NCBI RefSeq assembly: GCF_027244095.1
Contig: NC_069657.1
Span: forward strand, 144,394,857 to 144,458,856
DNA: 64,000 nt
From: Hemicordylus capensis
Lineage: Eukaryota; Chordata; Lepidosauria; Squamata; Cordylidae
Direction of reading: 5' to 3'
The position numbers and the translations under genes are program-made. Below are positions 1 to 11,830 of this stretch, piece by piece (within the stretch, counting starts at the first letter, position 1; every line of letters starts with the position of its first letter). A model generated the notes under the pieces. The model was given only the letters and a program-made list of their open reading frames with translations, did no database searches and was not told where the DNA came from.

Positions 1-136
1 CAAAGGCTTGAAATGCAGCTTCATAAGAACTGATATCCCCTTCAAAGTTGGTCTGAAAGGATATATGATTAATTATATATTCTATGGCCTTTAGGGTCCA
101 GGCAGCAATATAGCCTGGACCAAATATAGCAATATA

Positions 137-916
137 CAGGTGAAACTCGGAAAATTAGAATATCGTGCAAAAGTCCATTAATTTCAGTAATGCAAATTAA
201 AAGGTGAAACTGATATATGAGACAGACGCATTACATGCAAAGCGAGATAAGTCAAGCCTTAATTTGTTATAATTGTGATGATCATGGCGTACAGCTCATG
301 AAAACCCCAAATCCACAATCTCAGAAAATTAGAATATTACATGGAATCAAGAAGACAAGGATTGAAGAACAGAACAATATCGGACCTCTGAAAATTATAA
401 GCATGCATATGTATTCAGTACTTGGTTTGGGCCCCTTTTGCAGCAATTACTGCCTCAATGCGGCGTGGCATGGATGCTATCAGCCTGTGGCACTGATGAG
501 GTATTATGGAAGACCAGGATGCTTCATTAGCGGCCTTCAGCAATTCTGCATTGTTTGGTCTCATGTCTCTCATCCTTCTCTTGGCAATGCCCCATAGATT
601 CTCTATGGGGTCAGGTCAGGCGAGTTTGCTGGCCAATCAAGCACAGTACACTGTATACTTTTCAGAGGTCCGATATTGTTCTATTCTTCAATCCTTGTCT
701 TCTTGGTTCCATGTAATATTCTAATTTTCTGAGATTGTGGATTTGGGGTTTTCATGAGCTGTACGCCATGATCATCACAATTATAACAAATTAAGGCTTG
801 ACTTATCTCGCTTTGCATGTAATGCGTCTGTCTCATATATCAGTTTCACCTTTTAATTTGCATTACTGAAATTAATGGACTTTTGCACGATATTCTAATT
901 TTCCGAGTTTCACCTG
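137..916 (-). mobile_element. mariner/Tc1-type DNA transposon, internally deleted
   Basis: The element starts CAGGTGAAACTCGG and ends with the reverse complement, flanked on both sides by the TA dinucleotide expected of Tc1/mariner insertions. The terminal inverted repeats are long: about 137-390 pairs with about 660-916 with few mismatches. The middle (about 430-650) looks like the reverse strand of a Tc1-like transposase gene; the GC-rich stretch near 445-500 and the later tract TTCTCTATGGGGTCAGGTCAG resemble that gene. At 780 bp it is too short to code for a transposase, and the frames seen there are chance reads. It is a deletion derivative mobilised in trans. Confidence 0.85.
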
Positions 917-1742
917 TAGTCTTCTGCTTTGCTGGAGTAAAATCAGGACTCTGTATGGTGAGGAGGTAATTGCAGAAATAGGACCTCCATTGTTTCCAGA
1001 GAAGAGCAGGTTCTTCTGGAGTGGACAAGAAAAAAGGGTGGTGGTGCAATATGAGCCATGCTGCAGTGGGCATCCAGTGAACAACTGGAACAATCCTGGA
1101 GTCCAGAATTGTACAATCCTGGAGTCCAGAAAAGTACCTTCAGGGGCTGTGCAGCTCAGGAAGCTGGAGAAACAATCAGTAGCAGCAACAGTAGAAAGCA
1201 GTTCAGGAATGTAGGCCCAGTAATGCAAGGAAAGGAGTGGTAGGAACATTCACAAGTTTTGCAGACCCACACGCTTAGCTGGTTCAAAAGCTCATCATCA
1301 AATATTTTATGGCTGCTTCACTCATAGACACAGAAATTTTATGTAGATTTAACTAAAGTTTTTTTCAGCAACCACTCAGTTTTCTCCTTCTCCTTCCCCT
1401 CCCTTTTCTTTCTGACCTCACCCCCCACGCTCTCTACATGATTCCCACTGGAACAAACATCTAGACAACTAAATACAAAAGATTACTAGATAGAATACAG
1501 CAATCACCAAATTTTTGCCTTCTTCATCAGAAATGAGATACATAACCTCACAGGTTGACAGTAGCATCAACTAACTGACTTGTTTGTTGAACAACTATAT
1601 TCAGTCATCTTGGCTTTTTATCACGGAAATATGTCTTCCTTAGGGTCTTGGTCATATTGTTTTGGATATATGGCTCTTGGGCCCAGGAAGTTTGGTTGTC
1701 CTTTCGGAGAAATATCTTAATCACACACTTCCATATATACAT
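917..1742. other. Unassigned intergenic stretch
   Basis: No gene or recognisable transposon. Short open frames on both strands lack any family signature. The sequence is AT-rich and non-repetitive apart from pyrimidine-rich patches near 1380-1420. Confidence 0.5.
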
Positions 1743-1779
1743 TTATGAAGATGTACTTTCATAATTTTGGGGAAATCCA

Positions 1780-2255
1780 CATTTATTCTCAAGGAGGTTG
1801 TTCACACAACCAGTTGGGCAGCAGGTGGGGGGGGAGATGGATGGGGGGGGAGGCTCAGCTTTACTCACTTTCCCTTGAGATGATGGGCAAAATGTTGGTG
1901 GGAGCACTGTCTCAGCCCCCACAAGATCCCACAATGGAGAGCCGGGATGATGCATCCCGGCCTCCAGGAATCCCACAATGCACCGCGCTCTGAGCACAGT
2001 GCATTGGGGGATTCTCTCAGGAGATTGGAGCTCTAGGTGCCCATCGCTGTTCTCAGCCGGGCTGGAAGCAGTCCAAGCTCACATATGGGTTAAGGGACTG
2101 CTCACTCCCTTAACCTTGGCTAACAGCTGGGCTAGAATGCCATGCTAGGCAGTGCAGCCCAACTGAGATCAGACTCAATCCCAGGAGTTCTCACGCACAA
2201 CCTAACACAGGCTGGGCTTCCCTAGCCTGAGTTAGGCTGCATGTGAGAACAGCCT
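1780..2255 (-). repeat. Dispersed repeat family B, copy 1
   Basis: Read on the minus strand, this block (starting about 2255 with a GGCTGTTCTCACATG-like end) matches 18285-18600 read on the plus strand. Shared landmarks, in order, are the AGCCCAGCCTG tract, a GTTAAGGG tract, GATGGGCACCTA, and a GCATTGTGGGAT motif followed by GGAGGC. Two diverged copies in opposite orientation within 17 kb indicate an interspersed element, probably a non-autonomous DNA transposon. No coding capacity is seen. Confidence 0.6.
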
Positions 2256-3000
2256 CAAGGAGTAATTTTCAGCAGGAAGCAGCCTGTCCTCTGCAGTCAA
2301 GCACTGAATGAATGACAGCCAGGGGTGTGGCCAAGGGACATATTGGCATGAGTTGTGTGGCTGGCTGGTGCGCTCCTATTTGCTCTCTCACTGTGTTCAT
2401 ACTCAGTGGAGGACAAAACTTGACTCGAGTGACTTTTTACACTAAGGTGAAATAATGGATTAGTAGAATACGCCCTGATCCAGTTCTAGTTATACTTGTT
2501 GTGTGTGCTTGGTGACACTGGATAGGGATGCATTGCACATTCACATTCCATGGGATTCTAATGTGTTCTGTGGTGTGCTGCTGCATCAGGATCTGCACTG
2601 CATATAGGGACTTCCCTTCTTGAATCAGAGTGAAAGACTTTAGCACCTTTTTCCCAAGCCCCGCCCCCTGCCCTGTTCAGCCAATGGGCTGATGAGGAGC
2701 CTCGTGCCTTAGTTTGAAAAGGCTGAGGCAAAGGAGCCACAGCCCAAACAAGTTGGGAGCGAGTGCCAGCATTGTTATAGACCAAAGGATGTAATCTGGA
2801 CTGAAAAGGCCAAGCTTGGGCCTATGGCAACTCCTGTGTATTTCATCCTCATTGACTCCTGAGTGAAGAAAACAAGTCAGATTGCCTGTGTTTCATTCTA
2901 ATGATAATTGCATTGAGTAGAAACTAAATTCTGCATTGCCTATAGAAGAATAGTTATCATGTTAATGGAATCATTTTAAGATTGCGGAATGTGCTTCCTC
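2256..3000. other. Unassigned intergenic stretch
   Basis: Nothing recognised. No splice-flanked exon, tRNA-like box or transposon end was found on either strand. Confidence 0.45.
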
Positions 3001-3004
3001 CTGA

Positions 3005-3255
3005 AATATAACCCTCCCCATCTCTGGCAATTTTAAAAAAGCATTTGAAAACCCACCTCTTCACCCAAGCTTTTTTGGCTTTGAAAATTTTTAGGTTTTA
3101 AACTGTTTTGACTTTTTAAATTGCTTAAATTGTTTTTAAGTTTTATGTATGTTTTAACTTGCTGTATGTTATTGTTAACTGCCCAGAGATGAAAGTTTGG
3201 GGTTGTGTACAAATTTGATAGATAGATAAATAAATAAACAAATAAACAAAAATAA
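3005..3255 (+). mobile_element. L2/CR1-like LINE 3' end
   Basis: The block reads as the 3' untranslated end of the LINE group also seen at 28480-29118: a short coding remnant (CACCTCTTCACCCAAGC), a T-rich stretch, AACTGCCCAGAGATG, then a short GATA/AATAAACA repeat tail. It is strongly 5' truncated. Confidence 0.65.
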
Positions 3256-3594
3256 AATCTGCAATACTGTATTGTCAGTGTTGCATTGTCAGTGCAACAC
3301 AATTTTGATTCATTGCTTCACATATATTTAACTGCCAATGCACAACACGTAGGATTCACATAAGGTCCTTGATTGATAGTTTACTCTCTTCCTCCTTTTC
3401 TCACACAAGCTTCTAACTTTAATGTTTCTTTGGGTAAGGCGTCTGGATTCGTGTAGACAGCAGTTGGCAGTCTGTTAGTTCAGAATATGGAGAGAATACC
3501 AGAAGACAGTTCTCACATGTCGGAGATGGTGCTATCTCACAAACTTGCTCTTTCACCAAGCAAGTGTTTTGCTGCTTTCGGGGATTTATGGAAG

Positions 3595-4045
3595 CTGTTC
3601 GCACATGCGGAGGAAACCAGGCTAGCCCACCTAATCCCCTCCCCCATACACCGTTTAATTGAAGTTAGTGGAGCGAGAGTTCCATTAACCCCATTTTTCG
3701 AATTGTGAGTCGCCATGTCTCAGCTCCATGCTGCAACAACTCAAGAGGACACCCCTAACTGGGAGGCTACAGCCAGCCTCCTGATATTGGGGGGCTCTCC
3801 AGAATGCCCCCGCGCACTTGTGCAGGGCATTCTGGGGCTTCCGGGGGGCAGGCAGCCCCTGATCCCCGCTGCCCCTACTGGCTCCATGACAGAGTTGGTA
3901 ATTGTGTGGGCGGACAATCTGGCCACCTAGGGCTCGCTGAATGCTCATGTGTGGGGAGAACGGGTCAAGCCCACTCTTTTTGCAGAAGCCCTGCAGGCTC
4001 TCCGCACTGCTTGTGTGGAGAGCCTCATGATGATGCTCTGTCCTG
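3595..4045 (+). repeat. Dispersed repeat family C, copy 1
   Basis: Colinear with 24131-24620. Shared landmarks are AGGCTAGCCCA, AATTGTGAGTCGCC (AGTAGCC in the other copy), the pair GGCATTCTGG / CTTCCGGGG, TGGCTCCAT, and GTGTGGGCGGACAATCTGGCC. GC-rich and about 450 bp. The open frames inside (3685-3948 minus, 3804-4046 plus) are not conserved in frame between copies, so they are not genes. Element class unknown. Confidence 0.6.
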
Positions 4046-6250
4046 AGAGAACTCGATCTTCAGATCAAATGATCAAACTTAGTATAAAGGTGAAGACTTT
4101 TTGTACATGGTTCAGCAATCTTTGCTCATGCTAAGAGCCTGCTGCCCTGGCTGCATGGCCGGCAGAAGCTTTTACACCTTGATCCAGACCTATGCCTGAG
4201 ATACCCGCACATCTGCCTGAAAACCTGTCTGCATTGCTCATCAGCTAGCAACAAACCCTGGCATTGTTTACATCCGTGGGGTCACGGCAAGATTTGGTAA
4301 AATGCCTTCCTAGGAACAACCAGCCTACCCCTTCCCAAACTAACTCTATCTCTTCACTCCTAAAGCAATCCCCCTCCCTTCTTCTCATTTTCATTTCTCT
4401 GTCTTATGTTAGAATTTGATATCCAGGTGAGTCCATATGTAACCAACACATTTATGAGTTAGAAATACTACACTACACTACACTAGGAAACATTATTGAT
4501 TTAATTGATTTGCTTTATTGCAATATTGGGAAACCTGAGTGATCTTATTGACCTGTTTGACTTACCTGATCAGCACCATTGACTTAAGGAAGCCCTTCGA
4601 AACTTAATAAGTGTGTTTGTCTTTTCCCCCTATTAGTGTGTCCAGATCATACATAGTTACCGTATTAAAGAACTGTGCCAGTTTGTGGCTAGACTGAACA
4701 AGCCTTATTCTCTTTGCTAGCTCCGGGGCATACACAGAGTGTGAATCAGATTCTAGCCTTGTGGCTTGCCCATTCCTCCAAGCTTTCCATGTTCTCTAAT
4801 CATTTTAATATCAGAAACAGCAGGTCGGATATGACTGGTCACGCCATATATTTTGCACCCAATAAAAGCTACTGTTGTCCAGTCACTTAATTATCTGAAA
4901 TTTCCATAGGAAATAAACATTTACCTTAATAACATAAGTACATGCTGGTCTCTGTGCTTCCAAAGCAGGGCTGCTCTTGCACAAGAGTGCAACTATTTTT
5001 GGTGCTGTCCCTGTGCTCTGAAAGCAAGAGAAACATCCCTGATGCTCAGAGCTTCCAGAACACAGGAAGAATGTGCAAAATATTTGCATTTTTCTGCAAG
5101 AGTGCCCACACTTAGGAAGCACAGGGTCTAGTGCGGGGCCTAGCACTGAGTGTGCACTGCTGTTGGCAGCACTTATAGAGCATTAGTCAGGATGGCAGCC
5201 AATAATTATTGTTTAACACAATTAATGTAACTTTCAGAATAAACACAATGATAAAACATAAACAATTAGCACGCATACATTTCTCATTCCCCCTCACTGC
5301 ATAAGAATCTGGACTGTTGCTTTCAGATGCCTAGAGTTGATGTGCCATTGAGTAAAACAGGAATCCAGAGAGATTAATTATGTTAGGCCTGAAGTAAAAG
5401 GACAACAAATGAATATATTCCAACTAAAGTAGATCAGTTCAATAGCGGCCACAAGCTGAGAAGTGACTGTGAAATGCTCTGCGGCAAAGGACATATGCTG
5501 CAACTATATGAAACAGAGTACTGATGGCCTTTCTTCCATGCAAAGAACTAACAGAAGGTGCAATAGGGTTCTTGCCTTTCCGCCAACCAGTTGGTTTCCC
5601 ACAGTAACTCAGAGGTTGACACCAAGTCAACATGCCATTACTGTAACAGTGTGATGGTGTTGGGGGGGGGAAGGGTGATTTTCATAGATCTCCTCTTCTC
5701 GCTGAAGCTGACTGTGACCCCCCCCCCCAATATATACCTGTCTGAGGGTCATGCAATCCTTAGGGTCATATTTTTGAGAGTCACCGTCAGCTTCACAGAG
5801 AAGAGGAGGTTGTCAAAAATTGCTTCTCCTGTATAGCAACAAGAACAGTGTTAGCTGCAATCTGGATGTCACCATGAGTGTGTTCTTCATGGACACACCA
5901 AGCCCATATTTAAAACTGAACTGTGAGAAATATCAGGAAACTAAATGCAATCTGAAATAGCTCAGCTTTCTCCCTTTCCACTGGCTCCATTTTTCCTTAT
6001 CATACCTCCTACTCCTGCCCACCACAGTTGCAACTATCCCATCCTCTGTCTCTGGTTGGGGAATGTTAACAATGCACAATGCAATCAAGTGCTTATATTT
6101 GAATGCTCACACCTGGAGGCAAAAGAGGAGGTCATGGAAGTAAGTGCCAGCAGGGAAAAGCAAGAGCAAAAGGTTGCAACCAGGATGTGTTTGACTAGTA
6201 TATATGACAGTTGAGATTTCTGTTGTGCTTGTACATCTGTCCTCAGCCTA
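4046..6250. other. Unassigned intergenic stretch
   Basis: About 2.2 kb with no recognised gene. A small inverted repeat pairs about 5690-5717 with about 5780-5812 (CTCCTCTTCT... with ...AGAAGAGGAGG) around a C-homopolymer, which suggests a short MITE-like hairpin. A TACAC(TACAC) mini-array occurs near 4470. Confidence 0.45.
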
Positions 6251-6340
6251 GATGACATGTTCTAGATCCACAACAAATAATATTATTTTCCATGCTGGGA
6301 AATAATATAATGGGGGAAAGTGTGGTTCTAAATTAATTCA

Positions 6341-7282
6341 TCAGTGAATTGCAATTCGTTCTGTTATTCTCTTCAAAGCATCCTTCACCTCTTTGTTTCT
6401 CAGACTGTAGATCAGGGGATTCAGCATAGGAATCACCAGTGTGTAGAACACTGAGGCTATTTTATCTGTTGCTAGAGAGTGGTTACTACTAGGCTGCAAA
6501 TACATAAACATCAGAGTTGCATAGAAGATGGTGACAGCTGTCAGGTGGGAAGCACAGGTGGAGAAGGCTTTGCTTCGACCTTGAGCAGAGCGGATTCTCA
6601 GGATGGCAGAGAGGATGTAAATGTAAGAGATGAGGACAATGAGAAAGGAACATATCATATCAAAACCAGCAAAAGCATAAATCAGAATCTGTTTGGTGTT
6701 AGTGTTGGAACAGGAAAGTGCTAACAGTGGGAGGTCATCACAGTAGAAATGGTTAATTACTTTAGCAGAGCAGAAGGACAAACGAAATGTAACTATTGTG
6801 TGAAACAGAGCAACACAAAAACTGTATATATAAGGACCTGAAACCAACTGTATGCAGACTCTCTGAGACATGATAGTCCGATAAAGCAGTGGTTTACAGA
6901 TAGCCACATAGCGGTCATATGCCATCACTGCCAAAAGGAAACATTCTGTGATCATGAAAGTTAGGAAGCAGCCCAGCTGTGTTGCACATGCATTGTATGA
7001 AATTGTTTTCTTTGTGGCTAAAAAGTTTGCCAACATTTTAGGGGCAATGACAGAGGAATAGCAAAGATCAACAAAAGCCAAGTGGCTGAGGAAGAAGTAC
7101 ATGGGGTTGTGGAGGTGGGAATCAGTTCTGATTAAAATGATTATCCCCAGGTTTCCCATCATGGTGATTAGATAGATCAGGAGGAACAATACAAAGAGGG
7201 GAATCTGGAGATCTGGGTGGTCAGTGATTCCAAACAGAATGAATTCCTTCACTGTGTTCACAGTGTGATTGGTCTCTGCCAT
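6341..7282 (-). CDS. Olfactory receptor, class II, OR5/8/9-like (subfamily I, intact)
   Basis: A 313-residue seven-transmembrane G protein-coupled receptor for odorants, acting in olfactory neuron cilia membranes through the Golf/cAMP pathway (family knowledge). Landmarks in order: N-glycosylation site N5-H-T, GN in TM1 (43-44), PMYFFL at 60-65, C99, [10 protein letters not shown] at 120-129 at the TM3 end, extracellular-loop-2 cysteines C171, C181 and C191, SY at 219-220, [10 protein letters not shown] at 238-247 entering TM6, and [12 protein letters not shown] at 285-296 in TM7. Length is normal for an intact OR and there is no internal stop. The ATG is preceded by an intact 3' splice site ending near 7304, so the gene probably has a non-coding 5' exon. 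About 80 percent identical by eye to 16578-17552. Ligand unknown; the OR family number is inferred from memory of motifs. Confidence 0.95.
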   Translation of the reverse strand: MAETNHTVNTVKEFILFGITDHPDLQIPLFVLFLLIYLITMMGNLGIIILIRTDSHLHNPMYFFLSHLAFVDLCYSSVIAPKMLANFLATKKTISYNACATQLGCFLTFMITECFLLAVMAYDRYVAICKPLLYRTIMSQRVCIQLVSGPYIYSFCVALFHTIVTFRLSFCSAKVINHFYCDDLPLLALSCSNTNTKQILIYAFAGFDMICSFLIVLISYIYILSAILRIRSAQGRSKAFSTCASHLTAVTIFYATLMFMYLQPSSNHSLATDKIASVFYTLVIPMLNPLIYSLRNKEVKDALKRITERIAIH

Positions 7283-7302
7283 TTATTCCACTTCACTCAT
7301 CT

Positions 7303-7325
7303 TCTTTAGGAGGGAAGGATTCAGT
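7303..7325 (-). promoter_or_regulatory. 3' splice acceptor before OR coding exon
   Basis: On the minus strand a pyrimidine tract (TCCTTCCCTCCTAAAG) ends in AG about 20 bases before the ATG at 7282. The same layout is kept at 17569-17590. Vertebrate ORs commonly splice a non-coding leader to a single coding exon. Confidence 0.6.
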
Positions 7326-7560
7326 CAGGGAGTTAGTGACATGCATTGATGATAAATTCTTCTGGTGGTTGTTATGTGCTGATTGTTATGTGCTGATCAG
7401 GTGAAGACTCTTATGCATTTACAACAGTGCATCTGAAAGTATTTTTAGGGAAATGTTATTTACCAAATTCTTTTTTCAGTATTTCACTGCTTTATATTTC
7501 TTATGTCCCTTGTTCTCAATAACAACAACAAATGTGAGGTTCTGGGGCTCCTTTCCTGAT
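7306..7560 (-). other. Conserved OR subfamily I 5' flank
   Basis: Upstream DNA that reappears at 21880-22145 next to an OR ghost. Shared tracts include CTTATGCATTTACA, GAAATGTTATTTACCAA and TTTTTTCAGTATTTCACTG. A 17-bp unit (GTTATGTGCTGATTG-like) is doubled near 7360-7395. The last part, near 7520, resembles an old SINE core (CAACAACAAC, then GAGG). Confidence 0.7.
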
Positions 7561-7969
7561 GGGGCTTCTAGATCAAAATCCAAGACTGTGTCCCCTTTTC
7601 CATAGGGTCCTTTAGAAATGGTAGCAATTTGGCAAATACATTTCTGCATTTTCTCCTTCAGAAACTAATTACATATAATATTTTTTGACAACAAGAGGCC
7701 TCAGTTCAAAAGACCATGGTACAGGTACACTATTCAAAGTGCCGCAGCCAATGCAACAATGCAAGTGGCAATGGGTACGATAAATACTAAGGGGCTTCCT
7801 CCTCCAAGTTTGTATGGGAAGATGGACAATTACCCCTGCTACCTGGGAAAAGAGGCACATTTTACCGTGGTGATTCTCTTTATTTAGCAGGGGGAGAGTA
7901 ACTGGCCCTATTCACCCACAGCACAGTACTTCCAGTGACTGTTGCTGTTGTCTATCTTGTGTTTCTTTT

Positions 7970-8110
7970 TAGAATGTGAGCCCTTTGGGGACAGGGAGCC
8001 ATCTTATTTGTTTATTTCTCTTTGCAAACCACCCTGAGCCATTTTTGGAAGGGCGGTATAGAAATTGAATTAATAATAATAATAATCATCATCATCATCA
8101 TCATCTGGGG
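7970..8110 (+). mobile_element. L2/CR1-like LINE 3' tail with (AAT)n(ATC)n
   Basis: GAGCCCTTTGGGGACAGGGA, then ACCACCCTGAGCCATTTTTGG and GGGCGGTATAGAAATTGAATT, is a typical 3' terminus of this LINE group. It runs directly into AAT and ATC triplet repeats as its tail. Confidence 0.65.
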
Positions 8111-8722
8111 CAATGTGGTAAAGATTTATGAAGCAGAACTATTATTTTTGGCACCCACAGAAGACCTTGCCTCTTAATGAATAAAACAATGGTCGTCAAA
8201 CTGCCTTTATAGGACAGCTAGCACTTCACAAATGTCTGCTTTCTCGTGAGCTTTTGACCCCAGCTTGAATTATTGCCCACCTGGTATTTTCATCAATAGT
8301 TTCCATGTGGCAGTTCTTGGACCATATAATGTACAGTAACAGTCTCTTGAATATGTTGTTGGGTAGTTTTCTCTACGTTCCACATGGCAAAACTCTCGAA
8401 GTTTCTGAGCTCTTCTACCTTATTCCTCAAGATCTGTGAAGGCACTAAATCCATTTTTTGCAAGTGAAGACAGCTAAGTGTGGGGTCTTAGGATTTATTA
8501 CAAAAAATAGATTTTTCCCAAGGTATCCTAATAAATGTGGTTATGAGGTCCTGAGGGGCCCTTTTATAATTATGGACACATTTTCTATACAGACATAATC
8601 TTCATGTTTAATATTATGTGTTTACAGTGATTTCAAAAGGCACACTTTTCCTCATGGATTGTCTGCAAATGGCCAGCAGACTGTTCTGCAAAATTGCATG
8701 TGGTCTCTGCTGACCATGTTAC
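8111..8722. other. Unassigned intergenic stretch
   Basis: No gene or transposon recognised between the LINE tail and the foldback element. Confidence 0.45.
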
Positions 8723-8730
8723 CAGTCCAT

Positions 8731-10295
8731 TAGGGATGTGCACAAATTGATTTTTTTTAATTCAATTTGTGCCCAAAACAAATTGCCCCTGATTTGTTTT
8801 GTGTCCAAATCTACCCCTCACAAATCACCCCAGATTCGATTTGTATTTGCTTCAATTTGATTTGGATTCAGACCGATTCAGACCACTTAAGAAGGTCCTA
8901 GGGGCACCAAATTTGGGTGGTGGGTAGGTCCTCATGGGTGCCATGTACCACCCAAATATCAATTGGGTGGTACATGGCAGTGGTACATGGCAGTGGGACA
9001 CTTGGTTGATTTTGAATGATTTTTTTTAATTTTTGAACATTTCTGCCATAGGGAACAATGGGGATTCAAAATTACCATATCCTAACTCCAACACAGATCC
9101 CCAGATTTCATTTTTTTAAAATGGTAAGCTCTAGCCCTTGTAGAAATGGAGTTATGGAGCAAAATATGTGGTCATTATTTTTCAAGTGTTTGGATTCTTT
9201 GGTATATATTAACTTTTCCTCATAATGAACCCCTATGAGGATTCATTGCACACCTTCATTTCTTCTCTTCATTTTGACTGTCACTGGACAGTGCCAAATG
9301 TCAACTGCCATGTGCCAACTACACCCCACCCTCCCACCTGCAAAGCAGTGTGGTGCCCATTTTAAGTTTTAGGAATATTGAAATTTTTAGATTCTTTGGT
9401 GTCTAACAATTTTTCCTCATAATGAATCCTTATGAGGATTCATTATATGCCTTCATTTCTTCTGTTCAGTTTGACTATTATTGGACAGTGCCAACAGTGA
9501 ACTGCCATGTGTCAACTACACCCACACCCACCCCACATACACTGGGGTACTCAGTTTATTTTTTAGGTATTTTTGAAGTGTTTAGATTCTTTGGTGTTTC
9601 ATTACATACCTTCATTTCTTCTGTTCATTTTGACCCCATTTCTTTGCAGGTGGGGGTGGGGAATTAGTGGCATCCCATGTTCCAATGACACCGCAACCCA
9701 CAAGCCACTGGGTACTCAGTTTTTATTTTAGGAATGTGTGAGGTGTTTAGTGTGTAATGAATCCTCATAGGGATTCATGATGAGGAAAGGTTATTAGACA
9801 CCAAAGAGCCTAAATACTTGGAGGCGGGGCAGAATCTAGAACATAAACTGAGTAGTACCCCACTGCCTTGCGGGTGGGAGTGGGGTGTAGTTGGCACATG
9901 GCAGTTGACAGTTGGCACTGGCAAAAAGACAGTCAAAATGAATAGAAGAAATGAAGATGTGTAATGAATCCTCATATGGATTCATTGAAGGAAACCTATC
10001 ATACACCAAAGATTCCAAACACTTGAAAAATAGTGACCACACATTTTGCTGCATAACTCCAGTTCTACAAAGGCTAGAGCTTAGGTTTTTCTTTTAAATG
10101 AAAGCTGGGAATCTGGGGGAATTAATAGGAGGGATCAAAATCTTGAATTTATTTGAATCAAATCAGGTGGGATTCGATTTGGACCCAAATCTAGCCAATG
10201 GTCCACAGGCGTGATTTGTTTTGTCTCCAAATCACCTGAATCAGCTAGATTCAGATACAAATCGATCTGAACCTGAATCAATTTGCACATCCCTA
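8731..10295. mobile_element. hAT-like non-autonomous foldback element, long class
   Basis: Starts TAGGGATGTGCACAAATTGA and ends TTTGCACATCCCTA. The two halves are inverted copies over at least 550 bp: the sequence around 9140-9330 returns inverted at about 9890-10080. Within each arm a unit of about 170-190 bp carrying TGAGGATTCATT recurs near 9235, 9430 and 9600, and inverted near 9770 and 9960. The flanks, cagtccat at 8723-8730 and tagtctat at 10296-10303, match at 6 of 8 positions, so a decayed 8-bp target duplication is plausible. No transposase coding is seen. Confidence 0.8.
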
Positions 10296-10424
10296 TAGTC
10301 TATGAGCACACCCTCAGAGAGAGAACATGAAACTAGCATGTCTGGACACTAGGGAAGCTCTTGCATCCAACCTGCTGGCAAATTCTTCAGGTTGGGGATA
10401 TTTTGTGGTACGGAAGGAACTGTA

Positions 10425-11830
10425 TTAAACCACATAATCTATGTGCTCATAACTAAACAGACAATTCTGCATTCTTTGTGCATGTCAGGATACACACTTT
10501 GTAGACAGTTCTTTTCCCCCAGCCAATAAATAATCATCTTGGAGGACAATGCATGACTAAATTGGGTGTTAGTTAAAATCCTCACCAGCTATCACGGTGT
10601 ATTTCTGTACCCTTAGAGGCTCAAAACATTAATTAATTATTGGTTCTTAATTCTAAAATTTTGTCCATTTAGGATATTGTCAGGGACCACAGTAAATAAA
10701 ACTTGCTAAGAGCAGGTCATTAACATAAATGGTTTTGCCTCCATGATCAAAACACTGCTGGGGTACAAGCATGCTCAACTCAGGGTACTTTCAAAACGCA
10801 CACTGTCTTAGTGAAATGTATTTGTCTAGGACTTGGTTGGCCTCTGCAAGTTTTGTTTGGTTGACCTTTGGGTCAGGGTGCATTCTAAGTTCACTATAAT
10901 GGAAAATTTGCACACACAAAAAAGGGGGGGGGAAGAGTCCAGCATTTTTACCTCTTGGAACCTTGCAATGACTGCCCCTAGTGTAATCCCTCATTATGTT
11001 TTGTAGATGACCTATTGGTCAAGATGCATTCAAAGTTCACCATAATGGCAACTTTGGAACAATATCACCTAGCAATGACTACCCCTTAACACCTAACTAT
11101 GTTATCTGGTCCGTGTCACTCCTGGACACAGGAAAAAGTCATTATCACCTGTTCTCAAGAGGAAGGAACCTCTTCTTGACCTTCTGTCTCAAGAATGCCA
11201 AGTCACTTTTGACCTTCCAAATATGAAGTCCTATGTCAACCAGTCATCATTGCCTATAAAGCCCCTTTCCTACAAGCAAGAACAGAAAAGCAAGTAAACA
11301 TGAAGATCAAGCAGGAGGAGAAGTGCAAAGCATAATGGATGCTCCTTCAACAGTAAGTACTTCTGTGTATTTCTCTGTCTGGTTGCCAAGGGCAGGCTGG
11401 CCAATGTGGGGTAAGGAGTTACCCCATGACAACAACATTTGCATTTTCATAACCTCTGGTGAAGATTAAAGTAATCCCCTGCCCCGCCTACCTGCAGATG
11501 TACTTCCTGTTTCTTTCTCCAGTAATGTACACCCTTCCTTGAAGATATCTATTTATATGAGCATCTATGTCCCTTCAGTAATCTGCTCCAAATAATGTCT
11601 AGAGATGTTCTGCTCCTAAGAGACATCTCCAAATTAACTGATAATAACATAAACAGCCAGGGATGTAATTGGGAGAGAAAAACAAATCAAGTTGCTGTGG
11701 TTTCATTTTTCCTTGATGGATAAGCCGAGAATAGGTTTGTTCAACAAAGAGTTTTATTTTGGGCCTGGACACAAGTTGGGAAACAACGAACTTGGTACAG
11801 TATTGTTGTGTGTTATTTGAACAAAGAGGC
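10425..11830. repeat. OR subfamily I duplicon flank, copy D1
   Basis: Colinear with 20270-20757. Shared tracts include CAGGATACA(C/T)(A/G)CTTTGTA, CCTACCTGCAGATGT(A/G)CTT, AATGATGTCTAGAG, TCCT(A/T)AGAGACATCTCCAAA and ACACAA(G/A)T(T/C)GGGAAACAA. It lies about 3-4.5 kb upstream of the OR at 6341-7282; D2 lies at a similar place upstream of 16578-17552. The two OR genes thus came from a tandem duplication of a unit of about 10 kb. About 0.88 kb (10580-11462) is present only here. Confidence 0.8.
10580..11462 (+). other. D1-specific insertion with promoter-like sequence
   Basis: This segment is absent from the matching duplicon at 20270-20757. It holds a diverged internal tandem repeat: about 10859-10998 (GTTGACCTTTGGGTCAGGGT...) and about 11028-11105 (GATGACCTATTGGTCAAGAT...) share AAGTTCAC(C/T)ATAATGG and CAATGACT(G/A)CCCCT. 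A TATA-like CCTATAAAGCCCC occurs at about 11258, followed by a short purine-rich leader and a splice-donor-like CAACAGTAAGTA at about 11349. The ends show only CACCAG / CTGGTG inverted hexamers. It could be a DNA transposon, an LTR-type fragment or a captured first exon; I cannot decide. Confidence 0.4.

Noticed and set aside
217-597. 126-codon plus-strand frame in the mariner element
   Set aside because: It is antisense to the transposase remnant and partly inside the inverted repeat.
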